DNA from: Dyadobacter pollutisoli
GTDB lineage: Bacteria > Bacteroidota > Bacteroidia > Cytophagales > Spirosomataceae
NCBI RefSeq assembly: GCF_026625565.1
Contig: NZ_CP112998.1
Span: 3,598,501-3,662,500 of the forward strand
Length of the DNA: 64,000 bases
Direction: 5' to 3'
Translations under genes and position numbers: made by a program
Notes under the pieces: generated by a model
What the model saw: the letters and a program-made list of their open reading frames with translations, nothing else
Database searches by the model: none
Told to the model about the DNA's origin: nothing
In this document: positions 26,045 through 35,957 of the stretch, piece by piece
Layout: each line of letters opens with the position of its first letter
How positions within the stretch are numbered: position 1 is the stretch's first letter

Positions 26045-27061
26045 TTATTCGCTAGTTTTCCGGAAATTCAATGGGGACACGCCGCTCCATTGTTTGAATG
26101 CCTTTCCAAAAGTTGCAGGGTCCGTATAACCAAGTCTGTAAGAAATTTCTGAGACGGTGAATTCGCCGTGGCGTAGCAAAGTGGAAGCCTGCTCATATTT
26201 CACGGCATCGCTCAGTTCCCGGAACGAAGTATTCTCTTTTTGTAATTTCCGCTGCAAGGTACGGGTGGTAATATTCAAAGCGATCGCAATGTTTTCCAGC
26301 TGTGGGAAATCAGATAGGTCATTACTTAGCATAACCTGTTTCACTTTTGCACTAAAACGCTCCCCCTCCTGCGAACGCTGAATTTTTTCGCGCAGCATCG
26401 TTTCAACAGCCGCATTGAGTTGCGGATTGCACCCCAGGACCGGCACTTGCAAGCTCGATTTATCAAACACAATACAGTTACCCGACCGGTTGAAAACAGG
26501 TTTACATTTAAAAATCCGTTCATGTTCGGAATGATCGGATACGGCCGGATATCTGTAAGAAACCGTCAACGGATGCACCACCCTACCCGAAAGGACTTTG
26601 ATAAAATTGACCGTAGCGGCAAAAGTAATGTCCACACCATGCCTGGCTGTCTCAGGCGATATGTCGTTCCACAATTGAATGGGTTCAAAATAGAGCCTGA
26701 TTTCACTTCCCTTTTCCTCAAATATAAAATCATAGAGTGCGGTAAATGTCCTGGTGAAATGAATGGTCTTTTTAAATGCGGACAATACATCGCTATCACT
26801 ATACTGCAAATGTCCGGCCTGGCCAATAATGGGAGGCGTTGCTTTTTCGCCCAGGTGCAGCCCCATATTTCTATCGCCGGTAATGTGCAGCAAGGCTTCC
26901 ATGATGGCAATATTCGCTTCAAGGGAAACCTTCATCTCGTGATTATCCAGATCGCACGGTTCAATGTTGCCCGCTTTGCAAATGGCGGCAACCTCGGCAT
27001 CATTTTTCGACCCAAGCAGTATGAGATTTCTCATGACTGGCATGATAACCCAGTATTGCAT
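26045..27061 (-). CDS. AraC-family regulator with arabinose-binding-type N-terminal domain
   Basis: The 338-residue protein has an N-terminal ligand-binding domain of the Arabinose_bd (OruR/ArgR-like) type (about 20-200, with HLGEKATPPIIGQAGHLQYSD). The C-terminal part is an AraC HTH (about 245-335, with IALNITTRTLQRKL and the YRLGYTDPATFGKAFKQW motif). Its inducer is unknown. It lies 60 bases downstream of a membrane protein gene on the same strand, so the two may be cotranscribed. Several in-frame ATG codons near the start leave the exact N-terminus uncertain. Confidence 0.85.
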   Translation of the reverse strand: MQYWVIMPVMRNLILLGSKNDAEVAAICKAGNIEPCDLDNHEMKVSLEANIAIMEALLHITGDRNMGLHLGEKATPPIIGQAGHLQYSDSDVLSAFKKTIHFTRTFTALYDFIFEEKGSEIRLYFEPIQLWNDISPETARHGVDITFAATVNFIKVLSGRVVHPLTVSYRYPAVSDHSEHERIFKCKPVFNRSGNCIVFDKSSLQVPVLGCNPQLNAAVETMLREKIQRSQEGERFSAKVKQVMLSNDLSDFPQLENIAIALNITTRTLQRKLQKENTSFRELSDAVKYEQASTLLRHGEFTVSEISYRLGYTDPATFGKAFKQWSGVSPLNFRKTSE

Positions 27062-27121
27062 AATTCCCTCGTATTGTGATTCTCTTTCCCGGCAATTTAC
27101 AAATTTCGGGAAAGCAAACCC

Positions 27122-27790
27122 TCAACGCCTCGTTATGAATACGACACCTGCCACGAAAATAAATGCAATGGAAAACAAAAGATAAATGTTAAGACCGATT
27201 TCTGCCAGGCCATTCAACCCGGCAATGTTACCTGCACCGTCAAGCAGCGTACCTGCTCCGGTAATCACACCAAGCGCTCCTAGAAATTTGTTTTCATTAT
27301 ACAAAAACCGGCCTGCCCCCGCAAACCACACGGTTGCAAACAGCGTTTCCAATATATTCCAAAATCCTTTGGTCACAATAGTTGTAATAGTGACAAAAAC
27401 GATTTCAATGGTCTCTTTTGCAGTCCCCTCAGCCGTCAGGTGCAATTGCAGCAGCGATTCCCATGCTACCGCAAGGGCGGCCGCGCCTATTGCCCCAACA
27501 ACAATATAAGCAATGCCGCAAACGGTAAATGTCCCTAACCAGGGTGAGCGAAATTTGTACTGCTGATGACAATACATGATCAAGGGCAAAACAAGCAGGT
27601 AGTAGCCAAACATATCCAATATGTTAAACCAGTAAGCTGCCCTGTAATGCGTCGCATGGTAAAGAACCAGCTGCGGGTTTGAAAACGCTTCAAAGTCGTA
27701 ATCAACGGAGATAACGCCTACCCCAAGGCAGGCAATGGACAATATTGCGGAAAGAATACAAATGAACCCGACGAGGACCCGATACTGCAT
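27122..27790 (-). CDS. Six-helix membrane protein, unknown function
   Basis: The 222-residue protein has about six hydrophobic segments (near 5-25, 55-75, 85-108, 135-155, 170-190 and 198-218). It resembles DUF4386-type membrane proteins in length and helix spacing, but this is a weak assignment. It lies 60 bases upstream of the AraC regulator, which might control it or respond to it. No catalytic residues were recognised. Confidence 0.55.
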   Translation of the reverse strand: MQYRVLVGFICILSAILSIACLGVGVISVDYDFEAFSNPQLVLYHATHYRAAYWFNILDMFGYYLLVLPLIMYCHQQYKFRSPWLGTFTVCGIAYIVVGAIGAAALAVAWESLLQLHLTAEGTAKETIEIVFVTITTIVTKGFWNILETLFATVWFAGAGRFLYNENKFLGALGVITGAGTLLDGAGNIAGLNGLAEIGLNIYLLFSIAFIFVAGVVFITRR

Positions 27791-27887
27791 GACTAAATAT
27801 TTTAAGGTGTTTCAAAAGCGACACGTTTTGAAGTTCGCATTGCAAAATTAAACACGGCCCCAGGCAGAAGATTATGCCAAAAGCGAC

Positions 27888-27924
27888 AAAAAAAGGGGAT
27901 CAGGCGACAGCGCCCTTTCCCCTT
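27888..27924 (-). terminator. Terminator of the PI-PLC gene
   Basis: AAGGGGA (27893-27899) pairs with TCCCCTT (27918-27924), with an inner GGCG/CGCC pairing. On the minus strand a run of seven T follows. It lies about 33 bases past the stop codon of the PI-PLC-like gene. Confidence 0.7.
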
Positions 27925-27956
27925 ATAAAAATCAATGCCCCGAGAAGATAAAATTG

Positions 27957-29033
27957 CTATTTACCCGGTGCTGCAGCCATAAACAATGGATTTACCCTGA
28001 AATACTTTTTCCCGTCAAAACTCACCGAATAGTCGGATTTAAAGTGGGTGCTTTTGAGGTAGTAGTCCGTAGTGATGATCTGCGCTCCCGAGTTGCAGGC
28101 AGCCTCAAAACTGCTTGTATCATTGATCCGGGCCTCGCGGGTGTCCGAGTCGGCGCGGGTGCGGATGATGTAGCCTTTTTTGACAAGGTCTTTGATCTCA
28201 GTGTCTTTTGGATTGTTCCGGATTGTCATCGCAGCCTCCGGTGTTCCGGGATCAGCGCAGACAAACATCGCGCGACCTTTCAGTGACGGATGTCCTGCCA
28301 CGTACATATCTCTTTTTGCAGCCTTATCATCCAATAAAAAGAGGAATTTACCTTTTGCATTTTTCAATAGCGGCCAGTTGTTAGCCAGTACCGCGCTTTC
28401 CAATGTTTCATATTTGCCCCTCACATTATCAGGCATGATGATATGGTTTTTACCCAGCTTTTCGGTCAGTACTTTATCAAGTTCATCAAAATGTTTTTCG
28501 GTAAAACTCTCGCTTGAAGCCGCTTCCCCGCTCTTGGAAACATTGCCTTTGGCTTCCAACGTGATAAAAACCGGGGTATGGTCCGGATGTGCTTCCGACC
28601 ATTTTCTCAGATCTTCCAGACATTCATTCAATGTTAAATAATGGCTGCGAAAATCCAGGTCGGGCACGTGCAGGATTTTAAAACCCGGCTGTTTCATTTT
28701 GCCTTCGGGGTCGTATACTTTTTGGCCTGGCGCCAGATCAAGTCCTTTTGGATGCGCATATCTTCCGCCTTTCTCATCGGGATAAATATCGATTTCCAGA
28801 TTGCGGAGGCCCATATTCAGCTGATCAATGATGGCGATATGCTCGTAATCGATCTTACTGGACGCAACCGAGTCCTTTTTTTGAAACACGTTAAACAATG
28901 CGGGATCGATCGCTTCTTTGTAGCTATTGTGCGAACCAATCACCTGAATTTTGTTGATCGGCAGGTTATCGGGGTCTTCCGACTTCAAAAACGGCAGCGC
29001 AAGGGCTAAGACTAAACTTACAATTGTTTTCAT
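27957..29033 (-). CDS. PI-PLC-type (PI-PLC-C1-like) phosphodiesterase, exported
   Basis: The 358-residue protein has a short signal peptide (about 1-17) and a PI-PLC TIM-barrel pattern: the first histidine in VIGSHNSYKE (about 33-37), NLEIDIYPDEKG (acidic, metal-binding) near 77-88 and the second histidine in KILHVPDLDF. It resembles the Ca-dependent phosphatidylinositol-specific phospholipase C1-like family, which cleaves phosphodiesters of inositol or glycerol. It follows susD by 226 bases on the same strand, so it may act on the substrate handled by the SusCD pair. Substrate specificity cannot be read from sequence alone. Confidence 0.8.
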   Translation of the reverse strand: MKTIVSLVLALALPFLKSEDPDNLPINKIQVIGSHNSYKEAIDPALFNVFQKKDSVASSKIDYEHIAIIDQLNMGLRNLEIDIYPDEKGGRYAHPKGLDLAPGQKVYDPEGKMKQPGFKILHVPDLDFRSHYLTLNECLEDLRKWSEAHPDHTPVFITLEAKGNVSKSGEAASSESFTEKHFDELDKVLTEKLGKNHIIMPDNVRGKYETLESAVLANNWPLLKNAKGKFLFLLDDKAAKRDMYVAGHPSLKGRAMFVCADPGTPEAAMTIRNNPKDTEIKDLVKKGYIIRTRADSDTREARINDTSSFEAACNSGAQIITTDYYLKSTHFKSDYSVSFDGKKYFRVNPLFMAAAPGK

Positions 29034-29184
29034 AGAGAAAAATAGAGAACTGCCGGCAGCTAAATAGCTTCGGCTTTCATTAAAAGTACATCGGACAGTC
29101 GGAATACTGGCACATCAGTGGCGCGTCATTTGTTCAACATTTCGGGGTGGACGGTAAAAATCTCTGTACCGACCAGCATTTACC

Positions 29185-29224
29185 AGTAGTGGCTTCGGGT
29201 AAGTCTTGCCCCAAAGCCACTACT
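29185..29224. other. 11-bp-stem hairpin between susD and PI-PLC
   Basis: AGTAGTGGCTT (29185-29195) and AAGCCACTACT (29214-29224) form a perfect stem with an 18-base loop. No T-run follows on either side, so it may be an RNA processing or stability signal within a susCD-plc transcript rather than a terminator. Confidence 0.5.
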
Positions 29225-29258
29225 TGTACCAAAATAATGAACAGAATTTTCAGCAATC

Positions 29259-30968
29259 TCACCATCCAGTATTTTGCTTGTAAGGTTCACCGGTCACCAC
29301 CGCGTCGATCTGGTTTTGTGGGATCGGGCGCAGGAGATGTTTGGGAGACTGAATGTTAGGGGCGCTTTCGAGGTTATGCTTTTTTACCCGCTCTACCAGT
29401 TTTCCGGTACGCACAAGGTCCCACCAGCGCATATTTTCTCCGCATAACTCACGGGCGCGCTCATCCAGGATAAAATCGAGCGTAACATCGGACGTTTTAA
29501 CTTTCATCGCTTCTGCATTGCCGCTCGGGTATGCGGCCCGCTGGCGGACTGCATCAAGGTAGGGTACGGCCGCAGCTGCCTGACCGTCCATAAGCAATGC
29601 TTCTGCCGCGATCAGATAGGTTTCAGCCAGCCGGTACACGATCACAGGTCTGATCGACGGGTAATTCAAATCCGCACGCCTGGTATCGAAGTATTTGAAC
29701 ATTGCTGGTGACAACCTGATACTATAATTTCTGGGAGGAATGAGCAGGTAAGGAGCTGCCGCAACAGTCGCGTTGGGGCGGTCCTTGCCCGGCATATAGA
29801 TCGCCGTATCACCGACGCTGAATTTCAACCCGCCCGGCTGTGCATTGGCAGGGGCCCCCGGCGGAAGCGTTGCCGGCCAGCGTGGGATAGATGCTGCATT
29901 GTTGGAGTACCAGACGGTTTGAAACGTTTTACCATAACGGGTATCATTGGTCCGGTCCGCAAAGGCAGTATCTGTCAGCCAGCGTGTGGGTACGCAGCGT
30001 ATGTACGGCCTTCCGTATTTTACGTCACGTTTCATGCCTGGCTGGTTCTCATATTGTGGGACCCACATATGGTTCAGCACATTATCCGCTCCACCACTGT
30101 TATTAGGCCCATTATAAGCCAGATTGGACGTGTGTTGAACGGTCCATAATACCTCCTTACTACCTTCATTACCCTCTGCATGCACCTGACCGAAATCCGC
30201 CAACAAGCCCAGGCCCAGCGAGGCGCTGTTGGTGATGAGGTCGGTGGCAATGGTATGCGCATTTTTATAGTCATCTGCTTGGGCGGCCTTAGATCCTGCA
30301 CGTGTAAGGTAAACTTTTGCCAGAAGGTGCTTCGCAGCTGCGGCGGTGGCTTTACCAGGCAACACCCCGCCCACTAACGGGCTGGCCGGGAGCGTTGCGA
30401 CGGCTTCTTCCAGATCGGCAATGATAAAATCATAAATCTCCGACATTGGTGAGCGCGTAGCTGAGGTAGTGGGTAATGCCTGAAAATTCTTATTGAGCGT
30501 CACATCTCCCCAGAACTGGACGAGAATGAAGTAGTAGTTAGCCCGCAAAAATTTTGCTTCGGCTACCATCTTTTTCTTTTCTGTTTCGTCGATCCCCGTT
30601 ATCACCGCAGCATTGTCCACCAGCCCATTGCAGGTGTTGATGAAAGTGTAACAGTTAGTCCAGGTGTTGGTTACCTGGCCATTGTTGGGCAAATAATTAC
30701 TGTTGTATTTATTAATGTTGTTGTTCCCGTCCTGACCGGTAAAAAACTCGTCGGTACCTATCACTGTAATTGTAAACAGATCCTGATTTCCCCAGAACAT
30801 ACGGGTTCCTGCATACGCGGCATCCAATCCTGACTTGAATCCTTGTGCTGTACTAAAAAAGGCCGGTGTCAGAATGGATTTCGGTTCTTCTGTGAGCCTG
30901 TCTTCGCAGGAAGGTAACAGGCCAAATGCGAGCGCACTAACCATTGCTATGAATAATATTTTTTTCAT
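29259..30968 (-). CDS. SusD/RagB-type outer-membrane lipoprotein
   Basis: The 569-residue protein starts with a lipoprotein signal (LLPSC, cysteine at about residue 20). It has SusD features: LTEEPKSIL near the N-terminus, TPR-like helices (ETEKKKMVAEAKFLRANYYFILVQFWGDV, about 108-140) and a RagB-type C-terminus (RARELCGENMRWWDLVRTGKL, LRPIPQNQID). SusD proteins sit on the SusC channel and bind the substrate before import. Start and stop flank the SusC gene by 35 bases, so the pair forms one unit. The substrate is not indicated by the sequence. Confidence 0.9.
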   Translation of the reverse strand: MKKILFIAMVSALAFGLLPSCEDRLTEEPKSILTPAFFSTAQGFKSGLDAAYAGTRMFWGNQDLFTITVIGTDEFFTGQDGNNNINKYNSNYLPNNGQVTNTWTNCYTFINTCNGLVDNAAVITGIDETEKKKMVAEAKFLRANYYFILVQFWGDVTLNKNFQALPTTSATRSPMSEIYDFIIADLEEAVATLPASPLVGGVLPGKATAAAAKHLLAKVYLTRAGSKAAQADDYKNAHTIATDLITNSASLGLGLLADFGQVHAEGNEGSKEVLWTVQHTSNLAYNGPNNSGGADNVLNHMWVPQYENQPGMKRDVKYGRPYIRCVPTRWLTDTAFADRTNDTRYGKTFQTVWYSNNAASIPRWPATLPPGAPANAQPGGLKFSVGDTAIYMPGKDRPNATVAAAPYLLIPPRNYSIRLSPAMFKYFDTRRADLNYPSIRPVIVYRLAETYLIAAEALLMDGQAAAAVPYLDAVRQRAAYPSGNAEAMKVKTSDVTLDFILDERARELCGENMRWWDLVRTGKLVERVKKHNLESAPNIQSPKHLLRPIPQNQIDAVVTGEPYKQNTGW

Positions 30969-31003
30969 CGATCGTATTCTTAATATTTATAAAATATTGT
31001 ATT

Positions 31004-34000
31004 TCAAAAGGATACATTAATACCAAGTAGCATGGAATATGTCGCGGGCGTATCTACATTGATCGAGCCACCCTCTGGGTCGATTCCGTTGTATTTGTTG
31101 CGATAGGGCGAAAAAAGGATAAAGGCGTCATTTGCGGTTGCATAGAGCCGTACCGATTTACAATGGATGCGCTTCAACAGCCCCTGAGGTAAATTATAGC
31201 CCAGGCTAAGGCTCCTGATTTTCAGGAAACTTGCATTGAAATACCCCATCGTGGAATTGAATGGTGTATTGGTAGCCGCCGAGTTCGGTTTCGGATAATA
31301 GTTCTGGCCGTTGGTTGGTGTCCAGTAATCAACCACCAGGTTGTTATAGTTACCCTGAAAAGTATTGGCAAAGCCACTGTTGTGCATCCGGCTGATCAGC
31401 AGCCCTCCTACCCTTGCAAAACCTACCACCGTAAAATCGAATCCTTTGAAAGCAACCCGGTTGGTAAACCCGCCCTGCCATTTGGCCTGCTGGGAGCCTA
31501 CGATCACCCGATCATTGGCATTGATCACCTCGTCGCCATTGGTATTGTCAACCTTGATCGTACCAATCACCGAGCCGGTCCCGGTGACCGACAAGCCCAA
31601 TTTTTTGGCCGCTGCAGTGTCCGCAGCAGTATTCTGCCAGATCCCGGTTTTTTTATAGTCAAAAATGGTCCCCACAGGCTCGCCGACAAACCAGTTGTTG
31701 GTAATGTCACGCGTTACTTTATTGGCCAATTGCACGATTTTTCCACGGTTCAGGAAAAAGTTGAGATCCGTAGTCCAACTAAATTTGTCCCGTCCATTAC
31801 CAGGTATATTGACCAGGCTCAACTGAATTTCCAGACCCTGGTTTTCCGTTTTGCCCACGTTGGTAAGAATGGAGTTGGGTATACCCGATGTTGGCGGCAA
31901 GTTCTGCGGCAATAGCAGGTTATTGGTTTTCTGCTGATAGTATTCAACCGAACCGCTGATCCGGTTACCACGCAATCCAAAATCAACCCCTACATTAAAT
32001 GAGCTGGTATACTCCCATTCAAGCGACGGGTTGGGTGTGTTGGTCGGATATGCCCCGGTCACATTCGTCGAACCGTAGTTATAAACCAGTGGCGTCAGCT
32101 TTCCCAATGTTGAATAAGGACTGATCCCCTGGTTACCGACGGTACCGTAGCTCGCCCGCAGTTTGAGGGTTGTAATGTCAGCCATTGTTTTCATGAATGG
32201 CTCCTCGCTCAGGTTCCAGGCCACCGCCGCCGATGGAAATACGTGAAACTTGTTACCGGGCGCAAGCCGGGAGGAACCGTCCGAACGCATGGTCAGCGTC
32301 ACGAGGTACTTATCATTGAATCCATAGTTCAAGCGGCCCATGTAAGAAATGATCGCCCATTTCTCATAATTACCAGTTCCCGCCAGGTTTGCTCCCAGCT
32401 GGGGATTGGTATTTTCCAGGACATCGGCCAGGATCGTATTGTTATTGAACTCATTGGTCTGGTTTTGCGACTCCTGCAAACTATACAATCCAGTAAAATT
32501 GAATTTATGACGACCGGCGACTGTCTTGTCGTAAATGATCATATTTTCAATGGTATAATCCGTACGGAAACCTGTGCTGTTGCGGGAGGTAGACAAGCCT
32601 CCGAGGTTGTTGGAGGTTGCGCTTCCGTAAAAATTCCCGTACACATCCGTGCGTACCTCAGCCCCTGCATTGAAGCGGTATCTCAACCCTTTTGCGAGCG
32701 TTATATCAGCGTAAAGCGTTGTGAAAGTCCCCAGTCGGCGCCTGTTTTCAACCACGGCCCCGTCGATGAAATTGGCGAGCGGGTTCCAGACCTGGTTAGC
32801 ACTGCCGCGTACGAAACCCCACAGGTTCCCATTGGCATCGTACGGGGTCGTTAATGGGCTTGCCCGCAGTACCTGGCCCATCGGATTTGCATTTTCGCCT
32901 TCGATCCGGGTAAAAGTGTTGATTGAACTAAGGCCTACCTTCATAAATTTTGCAAGCTGCTGATCGACGCTCAATTTAGCAGCAAAACGGTCGAAACCCT
33001 GACCAGGATAAATGCCGGTTTCTTTAAAATAACCACCTGAAAATGCGTATTGAGTTTTCCCCGTTCCACCTGATACACTCACCTGGTGGTTGGTCATAAT
33101 ACCGGTTTTGTAAATAAGGTCCTGCCAATCAGTGCTGCGGTTCATATTAATGGATTCCACCTCCTGCGGATCGAAAGTGCCATCGGTCATGAACTTTGGA
33201 TCATCAAGCCCCGAATAAGTCCCAGGTGCAGTACCGTTTATTCTTGACCATTTCTTTAGATCGCGAAACTGCGGACCGTTCATAATATGGAACTTGCCCA
33301 GGTTTTTGGTAACACCCACATAACCGCTATACGAAACCTGCAATGCACCTTCCTTCCCTCTCTTGGTAGTCACAAGTATAACCCCATTGGCTCCGCGAGA
33401 GCCGTAGATTGCTGTCGAGGAAGCATCCTTTAATATTTCTACTGATACCACGTCATCCGGGTTCAAATCGTTGATACTGCCATTGAATGGAAGGCCGTCG
33501 ACTACGAACAGCGGGTCATTACCCGCACCCAGCGAACGGTTACCCCTGATCCTGATCACCGGCGGCGAGCCGGGCTTGCTATTGCCTCCGTTTTTTTGAA
33601 TGTCGATCCCGGCAGCCCTTCCCTGCAATGCTTCCGACAAGTTGGTTACCGGCACATCACGAAGCGATTGTTCATTGACAGACGCGATTGCACCCGTGAT
33701 ATCAGACTTTCTTTGTGTACCATAGCCTACCACTACAACCTCTTCGAGCGCTTTGGTATCTACTTTCAATGTCACATCCAGTTTCGACCTGTTTCCTATT
33801 TGAATCTCCTGAGAAAGATAACCCACAAAGGAGAAAACGAGCACAGCTTTGCTATCAGGCACATCCAGGTGGAAATTCCCGCTCTCGTCCGTCGTTGTGC
33901 CACGCTGACTGTCCTTTAACAAAACACTTACACCAGGTAATCCGTCGCCCCGCTCGTCGGTAACCCGGCCTTGTATACGAATGTCGGGCAGGCGGTAATC

Positions 34001-34414
34001 GACAATTTTGGATACCTGTCCTGCTGCGCTGGATTTGCCGGCCATACTGTTCCGGAACTCCGCAGACTGATCTTTCCGAAGCAGCGGTATCATACCCTGT
34101 TGAGGATGTTGCAAGTCTTTTTTCCTGATCACAACCATTTTATCGATGATCGAATATTGCAGGGATTCATTGCGCAGCAGTAGGTCCAGTGTTTGAGTAA
34201 CCGGCGCATTCCGGACCGAAATACTAACCTTTTTGGATGCATCCAGAATCTGGTTCTCATACCAGAAAATGTATCCTGTCTGGTTTTTAATTTCTTTAAA
34301 AACCTTTTGCAGCGATATGTTTTTCTTCGATAAAGTGATGGTCTGCGCATTTCCCTCTGCGAATACATGTATGCATGCGCAAGCGATCAGGAAGGCTGTA
34401 ATTTTGATCCGCAT
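31004..34414 (-). CDS. SusC/RagA-type TonB-dependent outer-membrane receptor
   Basis: The protein has 1136 residues from the ATG at 34414, which directly precedes a signal peptide (MRIKITAFLIACACIHVFAEGNAQ, split here by its AEG cleavage zone). A longer reading frame from 34534 would add 40 residues with no signal and was not used. Domains in order: an STN domain (residues about 30-95), a carboxypeptidase-D-like domain (RVTDERGDGLPGVSV), a plug with VVVGYGTQRKSDITGAIASV and a long barrel ending in LGINVSF. It forms a TonB-powered channel with the SusD lipoprotein downstream. The STN domain links it to FecR-sigma signalling, whose genes lie just upstream. Confidence 0.9.
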   Translation of the reverse strand: MRIKITAFLIACACIHVFAEGNAQTITLSKKNISLQKVFKEIKNQTGYIFWYENQILDASKKVSISVRNAPVTQTLDLLLRNESLQYSIIDKMVVIRKKDLQHPQQGMIPLLRKDQSAEFRNSMAGKSSAAGQVSKIVDYRLPDIRIQGRVTDERGDGLPGVSVLLKDSQRGTTTDESGNFHLDVPDSKAVLVFSFVGYLSQEIQIGNRSKLDVTLKVDTKALEEVVVVGYGTQRKSDITGAIASVNEQSLRDVPVTNLSEALQGRAAGIDIQKNGGNSKPGSPPVIRIRGNRSLGAGNDPLFVVDGLPFNGSINDLNPDDVVSVEILKDASSTAIYGSRGANGVILVTTKRGKEGALQVSYSGYVGVTKNLGKFHIMNGPQFRDLKKWSRINGTAPGTYSGLDDPKFMTDGTFDPQEVESINMNRSTDWQDLIYKTGIMTNHQVSVSGGTGKTQYAFSGGYFKETGIYPGQGFDRFAAKLSVDQQLAKFMKVGLSSINTFTRIEGENANPMGQVLRASPLTTPYDANGNLWGFVRGSANQVWNPLANFIDGAVVENRRRLGTFTTLYADITLAKGLRYRFNAGAEVRTDVYGNFYGSATSNNLGGLSTSRNSTGFRTDYTIENMIIYDKTVAGRHKFNFTGLYSLQESQNQTNEFNNNTILADVLENTNPQLGANLAGTGNYEKWAIISYMGRLNYGFNDKYLVTLTMRSDGSSRLAPGNKFHVFPSAAVAWNLSEEPFMKTMADITTLKLRASYGTVGNQGISPYSTLGKLTPLVYNYGSTNVTGAYPTNTPNPSLEWEYTSSFNVGVDFGLRGNRISGSVEYYQQKTNNLLLPQNLPPTSGIPNSILTNVGKTENQGLEIQLSLVNIPGNGRDKFSWTTDLNFFLNRGKIVQLANKVTRDITNNWFVGEPVGTIFDYKKTGIWQNTAADTAAAKKLGLSVTGTGSVIGTIKVDNTNGDEVINANDRVIVGSQQAKWQGGFTNRVAFKGFDFTVVGFARVGGLLISRMHNSGFANTFQGNYNNLVVDYWTPTNGQNYYPKPNSAATNTPFNSTMGYFNASFLKIRSLSLGYNLPQGLLKRIHCKSVRLYATANDAFILFSPYRNKYNGIDPEGGSINVDTPATYSMLLGINVSF

Positions 34415-34621
34415 AACGATTCGTTTTTTAATGATCGGGTCCAGCCAGATCAGCGTCGGGTATTTCGCGGAACCATTTCCGGAAAGCCGGCCTGTTTTTT
34501 GGGCAACAAAAGTGCCGTAAGTACAAAAATTCATACCTTTACTTCGTTTGGGTTAAATGAAAAAACAATCTGTGGAAAGATTTTTTTGCCGTCTCGGCGG
34601 CACCGCATTTGATCCTGAACT

Positions 34622-34675
34622 GCCATCTTCAGGGATGGCGCCACCGGAAGTGCTGGTAACACTTCCGGTTTTTTT
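34622..34675. other. Two hairpins between fecR and susC
   Basis: ACCGGAAGTG (34643-34652) and CACTTCCGGT (34660-34669) form a 10-bp stem, followed on the plus strand by a T-run. GCCATC (34622-34627) and GATGGC (34634-34639) form a second small stem. On the minus strand, in the direction of fecR and susC, no T-run follows, so this is not an ordinary terminator for fecR. It may attenuate or process the transcript between the regulator and the transporter. Confidence 0.5.
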
Positions 34676-34677
34676 GT

Positions 34678-35850
34678 TCAGGGAGTTACCAGAATGACTT
34701 TGTTTTTAATTTCAAAATGGATATTGTTGATTTCCAGCACTTTCAATACGCCCGATAAGTTTGATTTCCGGGAGATACCACCGGTAAACAAGCGACGCGG
34801 GATTTCGCCCTGATACTCCACCCGCACATCATACCACCGTCCTATCTGCCGCATAATGGTTTCAATGTCAGCGTCCTCGAAGGAAATAATGCCGTTTTTC
34901 CAGGAGATAGACTCGGCCGCATCGATATTGTCCCGAACCAGAAAACCCTTATCACGATCGTACACGCATTGCTGCCCCGGTTTTAGTAAACTACTGTTTT
35001 TCGTCCCGGCTTTGGTCACCCGAACACTCCCTTCCAGCAAGGTAGTCTTGATAACCTGCTCCTCGTGATAGGCCATAATATTAAAATGAGTCCCCAATAC
35101 TTCCACCGTTTCCCGGTCGTTGACATTGATGCGGAAAGGTACCGACCTGCCATTTGCCTTGACTTTGGCCACCTCAAAATAACCTTCTCCCGAAAGACTG
35201 ACGAGCCTTTCCTTTCCATCGAAAGCAGTAGAATACCTCAGCGATGATGACGCATTGAGCCATACCTTACTTCCATCAGGCAGTACTACCCTGAACTGCC
35301 CTCCTCTCGGGGTTGAAATGGTGTGGTAGGTAAGTTTATCGGTTGCGATGGGTTGCTTCACCTCGTAGATCAGCTCGCCGTCTTTTTTCCGAATGTTAAA
35401 ATGATGTTCTTGTTTAAGGGCACCGTCTGCGAGTTCGTCAAGTTTCAGCACTGAACCGTCGCCCAAAGTAAGCGTTGCTTTGTCACCTCCGGGTGCCACG
35501 TCGCGGGTAATGGCAGCAACGGGAGGTTCCTGTACCTGCTTTTTGTTGGTAGTCATAAAGTAGGCACCTGCCCCCAGGAAGAGAAGAACAAGCGCGGCGG
35601 CAATGGATGGCCTGAACAGCCAGAATCTTTTCCGGTATTCGGAACGGTCAATTTTCTCGCGGATATTTGCCAGCAGACGGTCACGATGCGCTGCTTCGCT
35701 TACCGCGAGCGATTCGGGAATATGTACGTCGTCGTTCTGGTCCCGATTGTACCAGTCGGCAAATTCCTGTCGTTCGTCGGGTGTGATCGTACCGGACAGC
35801 CATTTTCCGGCCAGGTGAAGATATCGTGCGTCGGGTGGTTTTAAAGACAT
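34678..35850 (-). CDS. FecR-type anti-sigma factor
   Basis: The 390-residue protein has a short N-terminal cytoplasmic part, one transmembrane helix (about 80-98), the FecR domain (ISTPRGGQFRVVLPDGSKVWLNASSSLRYS) and a C-terminal DUF4974-type domain (ISFEDADIETIMRQIGRWYDVRVEY). It normally binds and controls the ECF sigma factor encoded just upstream and is signalled by the STN domain of the SusC receptor. Genes run sigma, FecR, SusC, SusD in one direction. Confidence 0.9.
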   Translation of the reverse strand: MSLKPPDARYLHLAGKWLSGTITPDERQEFADWYNRDQNDDVHIPESLAVSEAAHRDRLLANIREKIDRSEYRKRFWLFRPSIAAALVLLFLGAGAYFMTTNKKQVQEPPVAAITRDVAPGGDKATLTLGDGSVLKLDELADGALKQEHHFNIRKKDGELIYEVKQPIATDKLTYHTISTPRGGQFRVVLPDGSKVWLNASSSLRYSTAFDGKERLVSLSGEGYFEVAKVKANGRSVPFRINVNDRETVEVLGTHFNIMAYHEEQVIKTTLLEGSVRVTKAGTKNSSLLKPGQQCVYDRDKGFLVRDNIDAAESISWKNGIISFEDADIETIMRQIGRWYDVRVEYQGEIPRRLFTGGISRKSNLSGVLKVLEINNIHFEIKNKVILVTP

Positions 35851-35957
35851 TGGTTCAAAGGCTTTTTCTATAAGTTCCTTTTAACAGGCCTGTCCCTTAG
35901 TCCGCGACAAAAAAAATGTATTATTTTTTTAAAAAATTTAACTCAATAGCGAATGCG

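Noticed and set aside
34415..34534. Longer N-terminus of the SusC protein
   Set aside because: The extra 40 residues precede a clear signal peptide at the ATG at 34414.
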